Source of the DNA: Nemertoderma westbladi
Taxonomy: Eukaryota > Xenacoelomorpha > Nemertodermatida > Nemertodermatidae
Assembly (NCBI GenBank): GCA_032718475.1
Contig: JAUCBJ010002060.1
Span: 1 to 28,698, forward strand
Direction: 5' to 3'
DNA length: 28,698 nt
In this document: in pieces, positions 10,147 through 22,075 of the stretch
How the letters are laid out: each line of letters begins with the position of its first letter
How positions within the stretch are numbered: the stretch's first letter is position 1
Position numbers and translations under genes: made by a program
Notes under the pieces: generated by a model
The model's database searches: none
Seen by the model: the letters and a program-made list of their open reading frames with translations, nothing else
Told to the model about the DNA's origin: nothing

Positions 10147-11305
10147 CCTCAAAAAGACAAAATTTGTCGAAAAGTCCAAATCTTTGGCCACATACAGACA
10201 TAGAAAAGTTGGTCTGACAAGTGGGTGGTATTTATTCATGGTTTTAATGTGTATGAGACCTATTTATTAGGGCTCGATCGGAGTTGGGATTTGGCCGGAG
10301 CCGGAGCCGGAGTTAGACAATTTGGCCGGAGCCGGAGCAGGAGCCGGAGTTTTTCAAAAATTTTAAAAATGTAATTATTTATTTAAAAAAAATAAATTAT
10401 GGTTATCGTTCGCCAATCGCTCATAATCAATCATACTGTAGGTCTAATTAATTTCATAATTTATAGATTTACGAATTTTCAATTTAAAATTTAAGTACCG
10501 GTAATTAATTTATCAAGGACAGACAGACAGACGGCCTAACGCTGACGGCTAAAAATTACCTACAGTACCTAACTGCCTAACTCACTAGCTGACTGGCCTA
10601 ACTGTGGTAGAGGTGTGTACTGTAGGTAGCCTACCGTACGTCCGTACGTGTACCAGTACTGCAGTGCAGTATGCTGGCATGACAGCAGTAAATGGCTGCA
10701 GTGGTAGGCCTACAGTGCAGCAGTGTACAACCATAGAATTTACAATTTTTTACAGTAGGGCCTATCTGTCAGTCTGTAATAGTCTGCTAGTCAGCCAGCT
10801 GGCCAGTACCAGTACTGCAGTACAGTCTGACAGTCAGTCAGTATACTGCAGTATTATGCTTGATATTGAAGCTGTACTACAGTACTTATAGTGTAAATAA
10901 TTGTTCAGATTAGAATATGCACGAAATATAATATTTTATTAAAAAATTAACTCCGGCAATATTTTTACCGGAGCCGGAGCAGGAGGTGCCAAAATGGCCG
11001 GAGCCGGAGGCCGGAGCTCCAATCGAGCCCTACTATTTATGTGTACAATAAACATAAAATGACTCTACTCACTAGTCAGAAAAATTTTCTGTAGGTTTCA
11101 TTGGGGATATATTCAAATAAATCGCAAACTTTGAACTGCAATATCTCGAAAACCAATACACCATCATCAGAAATATTTCATCATTTGTCATTTTATACCA
11201 TTTCCGACCATATGCCATATCAGCATATACTGATATATATCCAAAAATAAACGAAATTGATGATCCCATGACACCACGATTTGTCGAATTTGGATGGAAT
11301 TACCC
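10147..11305 (-). repeat. Dispersed repeat, copy B, interrupted by an hAT-type insertion
   Basis: The reverse complement matches copy A (7603-7966) end to end once bases 10268-11040 (the MITE plus one target-site copy) are removed, leaving about 386 bp. Boundaries are CCTCAAAAAGACAAAATTTG at 10147 and GGAATTACCC at 11305. Together the copies make a roughly 3.7-kb region that could fold back on itself. Confidence 0.75.
10268..11032. mobile_element. Non-autonomous hAT-type DNA transposon (MITE), 765 bp
   Basis: The element starts TAGGGCTCGATCGGAG and ends CTCCAATCGAGCCCTA, a 16-bp terminal inverted repeat with two mismatches. The 8-bp sequence CTATTTAT flanks both ends (10260-10267 and 11033-11040). 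Copy A of the surrounding repeat has a single CTATTTAT in reverse at the matching site, which is direct evidence of the empty site. An 8-bp duplication and TAGGG ends are hallmarks of the hAT superfamily. The subterminal regions are packed with GGAGCC units, a plausible transposase-binding design. The interior is AT-rich then CAGTAC-rich, with no transposase. Confidence 0.9.
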
Positions 11306-11325
11306 GTAGGCTGTAGGCAGGTAGG

Positions 11326-11873
11326 CAGTCGGGGAGTTCTATTTTCAACTGAGTTGAAATTTCAACTTTATTTTTTAAAATTCAACTTTTTATTAAAATT
11401 CAACTTTTGGAGTACGGTAATTCAACTTTTTTTTAAATTCAACTTTTGGAGTACCGGTAGCTTTGGAGATACCGGTACTGAAATATGGAATTGGAATCCA
11501 TTACTGGCAGACTGGTACGGTATTCCATTGTATAATAATTATGACAAACAGCGATAATTAAATATATCTTATAAATTCCCGTAGTATTTCAGCTAATTTA
11601 CAAATGTAGGCCCTAATCACTTAAAAATGTTTTAAAAAAAAGTATTCCCAACGGTGAAAGTTTTTATTCCATCGATAATGAGGGTTAATTTTTCGAGTTA
11701 CCGGTACATCAATAAAAACAATAAAAACACCCCTTCTGTGACGTCTTGCATCTTGGGACCCTTCTGCGCCTCCTTCAATTTTAGAGTTGAATTTGCAACT
11801 TAAAAGTTGAATTAAAAAAAAAAGTTTTAAATTTCAACTCAGTTGAAATTTGAACTCCTCCCCGACCCGACTG
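11326..11873. mobile_element. Second MITE with roughly 60-bp inverted repeats rich in ATTCAACTTTT
   Basis: The left end begins CAGTCGGGGAGTTC, and the right end is its complement with small insertions (GAACTCCTCCCCGACCCGAC…). Both ends continue into ATTTCAACTGAGTTGAAATT and several ATTCAACTTTT units. GTAGG flanks both sides (11321-11325 and 11874-11878), but the surroundings are GTAGGY repeats, so this is weak evidence of a target duplication. There is no transposase inside. Confidence 0.7.
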
Positions 11874-12008
11874 GTAGGCATAGGCTGATAGGCAATAGGT
11901 GTAGGTGGTAGGCGTAGGGTAGGTGTACGTGTAGGCATAGGTATAGGCGTGGGTGTAGGCGTTGGCAGGTTGGTGTAGGCATAGGTCAGTAGGTGTAGGC
12001 GTGTACCT
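11874..12008 (+). repeat. Hexamer array, GTAGGY/ATAGGY type
   Basis: Degenerate units such as GTAGGC, GTAGGT and ATAGGC run for about 135 bases. A short stretch of the same unit (11306-11325) lies on the other side of the 548-bp MITE, so the MITE may have inserted into this array. Confidence 0.8.
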
Positions 12009-12420
12009 GACAGCCTGGACTCCAACTCCCACTCCATGAGCCTGGCTGTCAGCCCAGCAGCCTGTACAGTAACATCAGTCAGGCAGTACAGGCTGACAGG
12101 TACGCGTACGGCAGTACGGCAAGGGCAGACAGGCAGAAGGGACAGAAGGATGACGCGTGAAGGCAGGAAGCAGGGAAGGTGTGGCCTCAGGCCTCTGGGC
12201 CTGCTGGCCTGCGGTGTACACTGTACAGCTGTACAGAGTACAGGTCAACACTCTGACACTGCAACAGGTCAGCAGGTGCAGCGTGCAGGTGTAGCAGTGC
12301 CTGACTGACTGACAGTGTAGTACTGTAGTACAGTACAGCTACAGCAGTCTGGCAGTGTACAGGTGTAGTATTTCAAATTCAGTCAGTCAGTTCAGACATT
12401 ACAATACCGGTAAAACATTA
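12009..12420. repeat. Low-complexity CAGTAC/CTGACAG-rich tract
   Basis: Short words such as GTACAG, CAGTAC, TCAGTCAG and CAGGTG recur without a fixed period. The same words dominate 10600-10860 inside the hAT element and recur at 12520-12620. No gene seen. Confidence 0.55.
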
Positions 12421-12845
12421 CAGCATTAGGCAGTTAGGTATACCGGTACTACTAAAATCATCTCCAGGTTTTTTCTTCTCATTAGGATTGTATTAGGCCT
12501 ACCTATCGCATATCGGTGAGGCACAGCAGAGCTTCTGTACGTAGTACATAGTACTGCTGTACTGTAACTGTCCCAGTCAGACTGAGACCTATCAGCCTAT
12601 CTGACTGTCTGACGGTAAGCTGTAAGGTAGCCTCAGAGACTACCGCGGTACCGGTAGCAACCAAGTGTTTACATAGTTTCAGTACTTTCAGTTTATCTGT
12701 GCCTGTGCCTGACTTGCTGAGGCTTCTTTCTCCACACTTCTTTAGTTTGCTGGTAGACAGGCTGACAGGTATAGGTCAAAATGTCTGAAAGTGAAAACCT
12801 ACGGTGGCTTATTTTGGGCCTATTAGATTATGATTTTTTCTGGGT

Positions 12846-12981
12846 ATATTGTTACCAATTGAGGGAAAGGAGCAGGTTACAGAGGCAGGCTTTTCTAACC
12901 AAAACAATAAACGATATTGTTACCAATTGAGGGAAAGGTACAGGTTACAGAGGCATGCTTTTCTAACCAAACAATAAATTT
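12846..12981 (-). repeat. 68-bp tandem duplication of a dispersed motif
   Basis: Two copies, with GTTACCAATTGAGGGAAAGG at 12851 and again at 12919. On the minus strand they read TTTATTGTTTTGGTT … CCTCTGTAACCTG, the core found in direct orientation at 9500-9697. A separated CCTTTCCCTCAATTA also appears near 27043. Confidence 0.7.
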
Positions 12982-13131
12982 ATCCCGGGTGATATTAATT
13001 ATCACCCGGCGCGATATAAATTATCACCCGGCGCGATATTAATTATCACCCGGGGAAATTTATCCCGGGTGATATTATAATTATCACCGGGGTGATATTA
13101 TTTATCACCCGGGTGATATTATTTATCACCC
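12977..13131. repeat. Array of palindromic roughly 22-bp units (GGGTGATA…TATCACCC)
   Basis: About seven units of 18-22 bases are built from TATCACCC and GGGTGATAT in alternating orientation, separated by CCCGGG or CCGGCGCG. Each unit can pair with its neighbours, so the tract could extrude cruciforms. GATA/TATC pairs occur throughout, in inverted arrangement. No coding frame. Confidence 0.8.
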
Positions 13132-14275
13132 AGTCAGCCAAATCAGTCACCGTAAAAACTTTCTCTCATTTTTATTTGTTAGTTTCAATTACAATCTTAT
13201 AATGTGTAGGGCCTACTGTATAAATGCAATACTGGAAGACATTTTAGTTAAATTTGTGCGTTTCAAACTCACTATGGGCCGACCCCGTCACGTCATCGTG
13301 TAAATCCATTTTAATAATAATAATAATATCCGTTTCAGGCTGAAACTTGGCAGATATTCATGCTACTACAGTACACCGTAGACCCTTCATAGGCTTCGTC
13401 ATTGTTGGGATGGCAATCCCTCGGCAGTTCTCCAGTCTATCGTTAGTGGGATGAAAACATTTTAGAAATTTCTGAAATGAAAACCTTCAGCCATTTCTTA
13501 TTATTGTTTATTAATAATAATAAATGACTTGTTGTGGGGTGAGTGTCGGTGAATTAAATATATAATGTAATAAATAAGATAACCGGAAGTTTGAAACCTA
13601 CTGTACAGTAGGTACCGGGTTCGAGCCCCAAAAGGGTCGGCTGATATTTTTCGCTATGGAGAGCATTATCATATTGTCCTATTTATTATATTATTGTTTA
13701 TAATCCTTTCTTCCAGGTTGATAATATTCTAAACCCCAGTCATCGTTGTTATGAGTTTGACATGCTAATAACTTTGTTGGATTTAATGCTGTTGAATTGA
13801 AAATTTATAGGCTCGAATAGGACAAAAATTTTAGACACCATAAGTTAAATCATGGTCTCACGCTCGAGGTCTATATGACTAAAGATTAAAAATCCTCCCA
13901 TTTCTATCCCGGATTGAAATTGAAATTAAGGTGTGTTTCCATATCCCCACAATTTCGTCATATATTGTTTTGGTTAGAATAACTAAAATAAATTAAATGA
14001 TAATAAAATTTGTTAATTTCCTGTGTCGAGATATTAACTCGCATCCGCTTTCAATCTACAAGAAGGGCTTTTTAAATCGGTATCTCTTTCGACATTTTTA
14101 TCTTAGAGGGTTCGTTGGTAACGGTGCGGTGGGGAGATGTCGTTGTTACAGGGAAACTAATTCTGTGTTGAGCAAAATTATATTTGGAATCCATCATCGA
14201 GATCTTTCGTTCTTCAGCAACGAATCACTTTTAAGGTTGAAGAATAATTGATTTGTAATTGGTTCAAACGCCAAT
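13132..14275. other. Intergenic sequence, no gene recognised
   Basis: Contains short AAT repeats (13309-13327, 13505-13525). A B-box-like GGTTCGAGCCCC at about 13619 lies beyond a CCTACTGTACAGTAGG palindrome (about 13597-13612). No RNA fold or protein domain is convincing. The open frame at 13997-14251 has no recognisable feature. Confidence 0.5.
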
Positions 14276-14642
14276 GTGAAGAATACCAGGTTTTCACTTT
14301 TCGGTCGAAATTTTATTGTAATTGTATATCTGAAGAATTTGGACTTTTTTCATTTCTCATTAGGCCTTTTAAGTATTATACTGTATAGCGCTTATTTCTA
14401 TCTTTTAAACACTTTTTTCCGCCCATGTGTAGAATTCCAGGATTTCACTTTTCGGTCGACTTTTTATTGGAATTTTATTGGGATAGGAAGATTTTTTATT
14501 TTTTTTTTTAATTTATATTTATTAAGTTTTTATAGCGCTTGTTCGGTCTTATAACATGTACATATACTAATTCATTTATTGTTTTGGTTAAATTCAGCCC
14601 TTCTATAACCTGTGTTATTGGTGAAAACCTGGTATTCTTCAC
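14276..14642. repeat. Inverted-repeat element with perfect 22-bp ends
   Basis: The bases at 14276-14297 are the exact reverse complement of 14621-14642. A related direct copy (GAATTCCAGGATTTCACTTT…) starts near 14431, and a related inverted one near 14680-14700, so this is a small motif family containing ACCAGGTTTTCAC and TTTTCGGTCGA. The 367-bp span fits a MITE, but no target duplication was seen. Confidence 0.5.
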
Positions 14643-14830
14643 ATGGGGGTAAGTGCAAAGTGAAATATAACGACAGAAAGTCTGGTATTTTTCATATGGG
14701 CCCATTTTTCAAACGCTTGTATGCTATATGTAGTGTGTTAGTTGAGGTCGGGGTGTCAATACGCGACGTTGAGGAATTAGCTAACGAAATAAGCGACATG
14801 TACAATAAGCCTAGGCAATAGTAAACCAAC

Positions 14831-15060
14831 CTCACTTTGGAGGAGCGGTCAAATTCGTTGCCTTGAATTAACATCTCTTCGGAGGGCGTGGGTTAGATCC
14901 TCGCAAGGAGCCCACGTTACTTTTCGTTCTTAGCGGATAATAGCGGAGGGATCAATTCTGCCTTGCATCCCTAAATGGTAACTAAATGCGTACCAGTTTC
15001 GCTCTCTGGGGAGTATAGCTCTGGGTGGACGGCACTTGAAATAAGTCGTAGGTGAAACTA
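14831..15060 (+). mobile_element. Candidate tRNA-derived SINE
   Basis: The head resembles a long-variable-arm tRNA of the Leu/Ser type. A TGGAGGAGCGG A-box-like sequence at 14838-14848 is followed 53 bases later by GGTTAGATCC, a degraded B box, at 14891-14900. CTCACTT before and AAGGAG after could form a weak acceptor-like stem. GGAGGGCGTGGG just before the B box matches the usual end of a tRNA-Leu variable arm. The downstream body has no coding signature, and GTAGGTGAAACTAC-type repeats follow to about 15090. No clean tail or target duplication was identified. Confidence 0.4.
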
Positions 15061-17050
<1,990 letters not shown>

Positions 17051-17220
17051 TTTTGATTATTTAATGAGTTTGAGAAAAATGTAATTTATATATCACTTTG
17101 TCTTTAATATAATGGGGCGAGATACGATATTCCATTTTACTTTCAAGTGTTGCCGATAATGATTTCTTTCCTCTACTGTTATTACTATCACATTATCAAC
17201 TAACAGATATCAACTGTTAC

Positions 17221-17226
17221 AATAAA
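17221..17226 (+). promoter_or_regulatory. Candidate RIOK2 poly(A) signal
   Basis: AATAAA lies 171 bases past the RIOK2 stop and just before the 22-bp satellite. No closer canonical hexamer was noticed. Confidence 0.5.
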
Positions 17227-17235
17227 TGCAAAAGG

Positions 17236-18110
17236 CTTTATTTGCCGCTCGTCCCGACTTTATTTCCCGTTCGTCTCGACTTTATTTACCGCTCGTCCCG
17301 ACTTTAATTTGCCACTCGTGCCGACTCTATTTACCGCTTGCCCCGACTTTATTTACCTATCGTCCCGACTTTATTTACAGCTCGTCCCGACTTTATTTAC
17401 CTCTCGTCCCGACTTTATTTACCGCTCGTCCCAAATTTATTTCCCGCTCGTCTCGACTTTATTTAAACCTCGTCCCGACTTTATTTACCGTTCGACCCAA
17501 CTTTATTTACCACTCGTCCCGACATTATTTACCACTGGTCCCGACTTTATTTACCACTCGTCCCGACTTTATTTAACTATCGTCCCACTTTATTTATCTA
17601 TCGTCACGACTTTATTTACCGCTCGTCCAGACTTTACTTCCCGCTTGTCTCGACTTTATTTACCACTCGTCCCGACTTGATTTACCGCTCGTCCCGACTT
17701 TATTTACCGCTAGTCCCTACTTTATTTACCGCTCGTCCCGACTTTATTTACCGCTCGTCCCGGCTATATTTACCGTTCGTCCCGACTTTGTTTTCCGCTT
17801 GTCTCGACTTTATTTACCACTCGTCCCGACTTTATTTACCGCTCGTCTCGACTTTATTTACCGCTTGTCCCGGCTTTATTTACCGCTCGTCCCGACTTTG
17901 GTTCCCGCTTGTCTCGACTTTATTTACTACTCGTCCCGACTTTATTTACCGCTCGTCCCGACTTTATTTACCGCTCGTCCTGACTATATTTACTACTCGT
18001 CCCGACTTTATTTACCGCTCGTCCCGACTTTATTTACCGCTCGTCCCGACTTTATTTACCTATCATCCCGACTTTATTTACCGCACGTCCCAACTTTATT
18101 TACCGCTCGT
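17236..18110. repeat. 22-bp satellite array, left block (about 40 units)
   Basis: The consensus unit is CCGCTCGTCCCGACTTTATT plus TA. Variants include TTCCCGCTTGTCTCGAC and CCTATCGTCCC. All three plus-strand frames stay mostly open because 22 units shift through the frames without making stops. The resulting 'RPDFIYRSSRLYLPLVPTL' proteins are repeat artefacts. The minus strand carries AAATAAAG in nearly every unit. The block ends abruptly in the retrotransposon LTR at 18108-18110. Confidence 0.95.
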
Positions 18111-18353
18111 AGACTAGATAGACTATCTATCTCATTAACATACTTTCATATTGGGTAACATTTCTGCTGTACCGCGGTATTAACACTTTTATGCTGTACT
18201 GCTGTATGTCAGTACCATATTACTGCAGTACTGATACTGACGTCTAACAACCTACGTTATTATTAATTATCTTGTTATCATAAAATAAACTTAATCTGAG
18301 CGTAGTGGTACGAAATACACCTTGATATTTCCTCACCTTATCGTTTCACAACA
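18108..18353 (+). repeat. 5' LTR, truncated at its outer end
   Basis: From 18118 it matches the 3' LTR at 233 of 236 positions. From the CGTAG at 18108 a looser match continues, and then satellite replaces it. The outer TGTGAG end seen in the 3' LTR is missing. It contains AATAAA at 18284-18289 and ends CACAACA just before the candidate primer site. Confidence 0.92.
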
Positions 18354-18371
18354 TGGCGCAGTATGTATGTT
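18354..18371 (+). other. Candidate primer-binding site
   Basis: TGGCGCAGTATG follows the 5' LTR directly, with the TGG start expected to pair with a tRNA CCA end. I could not assign the tRNA. Confidence 0.5.
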
Positions 18372-18419
18372 AAACGTCTATACAGCAATCTACAGGTTTA
18401 CTGATCGCGAAAACTCACA

Positions 18420-19250
18420 ATGTCTCATCAGGGCGAACCCACACAATCGGTCAGCGGGGACAACACAGGCGATGACGCAGACTGGATGTCCGAGCCCACT
18501 GAACCCGCTATCGGTACCGGAGAATCGGAATACAAACTCGAGATCGATAACCTCCGACGCCAACTCTTAAGACAGCAACTGGCGGCAGACCAACAGCGCG
18601 CAGAATCTGACGCGCGCGCTGACCAGCGGTTCAACCAGCTAACACAGATGATGACTCAGCTGGTGACTCTACAACCGCAGCATGGCGTACGGACAGCCCC
18701 CGCCTATGCCGCCGCTGAACGACTCGACCACGTGGATAACCCCCAACCTCGGCGTCGCGTCCTAGATATAAAGGACGTGGAAAAGATAGACGGAGATATA
18801 GAATTCTCTGCATTTCGTCGTTGGCGGGAAAAGCCTGGAAGATCCACTGTCAGCGACAACAGGCTCACTCTTTCACCCGCAGTGAACAAGTTTATGCCCT
18901 TGCTTCTGCTTTGGGACGCGATCTACAACAGACTCTCAAGGTAACTCTGCACGTAGACCTCGATGGAGATGACACCACAACGGACTATGTCATGGACACA
19001 TTACAGGCTCACCTTCGATCTAAACGAAGTGTTGCGATCGATCGTATTCGCTTCCACGATCGCAAACAGGGCCCAACGGAATCTTTCGATAACTTCCACG
19101 TCGCACTGGAATTCTTGGCGGATGACGCATAACTATGTACAGACTGTCGGGACGAGCAGATCGTCACACAAATCTTGGTTGGGATACGTTCGTCAGAGAC
19201 ACGAACGGAACTACTAAAAAGCTTCCGCAACCAACACTGGCCGAATGCGT
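18420..19250 (+). pseudogene. Retrotransposon gag (capsid region), broken
   Basis: The frame starts at ATG 18420. Its first part has a glutamine- and charge-rich, coiled-coil-like stretch (LRRQLLRQQLAADQQRAES). At about 18830 the frame shifts. The continuation to 19129 contains a helical capsid-like segment (…QVYALASALGRDLQ…, IDRIRFHDRKQGPTESF). A TAA at 19130-19132 interrupts it, and protein-like sequence continues in that frame to about 19215 (CRDEQIVTQILVGIR). It then shifts into the frame that carries the zinc knuckles and pol. gag and pol appear to have been one long frame. Confidence 0.85.
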
Positions 19251-20463
19251 TCAGACGTGTCAATCAATGGAGGTTGGAGAGAAGAACGACTCTATAATAG
19301 GGCGCGGCGCCCCGGTGACAGCGATTAAATCTACGCGTCGACCACGCGGCCGCTCCACTTACCGTTACAGAAAATCCAACAAAAACTCTCACTCTCCCGC
19401 ACCCAGCTTGGAGCGCAACTGTAAATTCTGCGGCCGACAACACGCTGCATCGCGGGCGGCCTGTCCCGCGAGTAACAAAACATGCGATAAATGTCAGGCA
19501 ACTGGACATTTCGCTGCAGTCTGTCTTTCTACAAAAGGCAGCGACAAACCAGATCGCAGAGAGTCGGACAGAGTCTCCACCATCCTCCCACCCAGCGGAA
19601 TAAACTCTATTCGCAACGAACAGGAGTTCCCCGGCGCTACCTGTCCTCTTGCTTACATAACTATTGATATCCGACGCACAGACTTTCAACCCGGTAGAAT
19701 TTTTGGAACAGTTCGGGGCCTCGTACTCCCAGACAGCGGCGCTGCTGCAACTATGTTGGGATACGATGAATACGCAGCAATGGGTGGTCGACTGGACGAC
19801 TTAACCCCATACCCGACAGCCAACCTCCGGGCCGCCAACCACCTCCCGATCGATGTCGACGGCTTATTCCGTGCTCGGATCGATTACGATGGAGGTTCAA
19901 CATTGGCGAAAATCGTAGTCTCCCCGGAGGTGGACGGCCTTATATTAAACCTCGCTGCTCTCAAGGGACTAGATATACTCCCTCTGGATTTCCCTCAACG
20001 TCGGATAAACTCCGTAACGGCCCCTGACCCCGGGACAACTATCTCTCGTTCTCGCGATGAGATCCTCGCCCAATTCGCAGATGTTTTCGATAATAATTTG
20101 AAACCCCTTACAACCATGGTGGGGGACCCTATGACGGTGGAATTGAAGGATGACGCGGCGCCCTTCCATGCCAATGATTGTCGACCAATTCCGTTTGCGT
20201 TGCGAGATGAAGTTCAGTCGCTCCTCGGGGATATGGAGCGCCGACAGATCATCGAACGGGTTACAGAGCCCACCGATTGGGCCCACCCGATGACTGTTGT
20301 CCGTAAACCAAATGGTAAATTACGACTCTGCGTAGATTTACGTCACTTAAACAGCCAGGTCAAACGACCCTACTACCCCACCCCTAGTCCCTGGGTAGTA
20401 GTTTCTGGTGTGTCGATAACTGCAAAGTACTTTTCGGTTTTTGATGCCGCATCGGGGTACTAG
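19251..20463 (+). pseudogene. Retrotransposon nucleocapsid zinc knuckles, protease and start of reverse transcriptase
   Basis: This open stretch carries two zinc knuckles near 19420-19530. The first has unusual CX2CX3HX6C spacing and the second is canonical CX2CX4HX4C. The aspartic protease motif LPDSGAAATM follows near 19725. The reverse transcriptase begins near 20145 (DDAAPFHANDCRPIPFALR, WAHPMTVVRKPNGKLRLCVD) and reaches FDAASGY, where a TAG at 20461-20463 ends it. Gypsy proteins normally have a tryptophan codon here, one base from TAG. Confidence 0.92.
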
Positions 20464-22075
20464 CAGATACCGCTCGAGGAAAAAACCCAACTTCTAACCA
20501 CATTTATAACCCCCTGGGGGAGGTACAAACATCTTCGAAGTGTAATGGGTTTAATATCATGTGGGGACGAATATAATCGACGGGGCGACGATGCCCTTCG
20601 TGACCTTCCTAACCTCCTCAAACTGGTCGACGATGTCCTCCTCTTCGATGATACGATCGACGCCCACCTCGCCAGTATACGCCGTTTCCTTCTCCGATGC
20701 CGGGAGATGGGTATTTCCCTGCACCCCGATAAAGTGCAGTTTGCCTTGCGGGAGGTGAAATTCGCTGGATACATAATCGGCGCCGACGGAATACGGGCCG
20801 ACCCGGCGAAGGTCCATGCCATCGCTGACTTCCCACGTCCCACTAATATAAGGGACCTACGGAGTTTCGTGGGACTAGTAGAGCAACTAGCCTCCTTCTC
20901 GACGGAAATCTCCACCGTTATGACGCCTCTACGTCCTTTGCTCAGGTCGACTAATCAGTTCTTATGGAACAGCGATCACGAGGACGCATTCGAGAACACG
21001 AAACGAGCGCTGATTTCTCCACCCGTGCTCACCCCATTCGAACCGGAACGCGTAACTTCTCTCCAAACCGACGCCTCCCGGAAGAATGGCCTGGGGTATG
21101 CATTATTACAGCTGCACGAGGAAACCTGGAAGTTAGTGGAGTGTGGCTCCAGATTTATAACAGAATCTTGGTACGCGATGGTGGAACTGGAACTACTCGC
21201 CGTCGCCTGGGCCACAAAAAAATGCCGCCTCTACCTCCTCGGCATTCCCCACTTCACCCTGATTGTGGACCACCAGCCCTTAGTAACTATACTTAATAGA
21301 TACACAATAGACGACACGGACAATGCCCGCCTTCAACGATTAAAGGCAAAACTCAGTCCCTTTGTATTTACCACTAAATGGAAAAAAGGTAAAGAACACT
21401 GGATTCCGGATGCGTTGTCCCGCGCTCCCGTCGATGACCCGACTGATGATGATGTCATCGATGACGGAGAAATAGCATCTTATATCCATGCGGTCACGCT
21501 GCAAAAGGCTGCAGATATCGTCGACAACCCCGAACCGACGAATAAATCTCCCGACTTGATCCTCGAATCCCTCTGTCGGACAGCCCGGGGCGACCCAGAC
21601 TATGTTGACCTACTTCAGTCAATCCAATCTGGCTTTCCACTAACTTCCCGCGACCTCCCTGGAGTGGCTCCATATTGGTACATTCGGGAAGAAATTTCAA
21701 CTGACAACGACCTGGCACTCTACGGCCAGAGAATCGTAATTCCCCGCGCCGCAAGGAAGGAAGTCCTCGCTCGACTTCACTCTGCTCATCAGGGAGTCGA
21801 CAAAACTCTACGTCGTGCCCGCCAAACCGTTTACTGGCCCGGTCTAACCAACGACGTTAGGACCTCCATTTTGGCGTGCGAACCATGCCTCACCCTTCGC
21901 CCAAGTTTGGCGAAGGAACCACTCCTCCGGGACCACGAGGCCAGTCGCCCATTCGAAGAAATTTCAGGCGACATATTCTCCCTCGATGGAGACCACTTCC
22001 TTGCCGTCGCCGATCGCTATTCAGGATGGCCAGAAATATACCCCTACAGCAGCATCCACGGCGACCCACCTGCGG
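20464..22075 (+). pseudogene. Retrotransposon reverse transcriptase core, RNase H and integrase N-terminus
   Basis: The frame after the TAG is the same as before it. It holds GDEYNRRGD, the polymerase aspartates in [10 protein letters not shown] (near 20625), a connection region, and RNase H from about 21040. RNase H residues include LQTDAS, the E in [11 protein letters not shown], and VDHQPL, ending at [12 protein letters not shown]. The integrase zinc finger follows (LHSAHQG … CEPC, near 21775-21890), then the first catalytic aspartate in [11 protein letters not shown] (near 21970). Frame is lost near 22070. Confidence 0.93.

Noticed and set aside
11072-11269. 65-codon minus-strand frame in repeat copy B, partly conserved in copy A
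   Set aside because: The copies are recent at DNA level, so residue similarity is expected, and copy A has stops immediately after.
13590-13640. tRNA gene or SINE suggested by GGGTTCGAGCCCC
   Set aside because: The T-arm pairs only three bases, no A box is found at a proper distance, and the upstream palindrome does not fold as a tRNA.
17226-18158. Several open frames of 116-146 codons reading RPDFIYRSSRLYLPLVPTL-like repeats
   Set aside because: All plus-strand frames of the 22-bp satellite lack stops, so these are repeat shadows and not genes.
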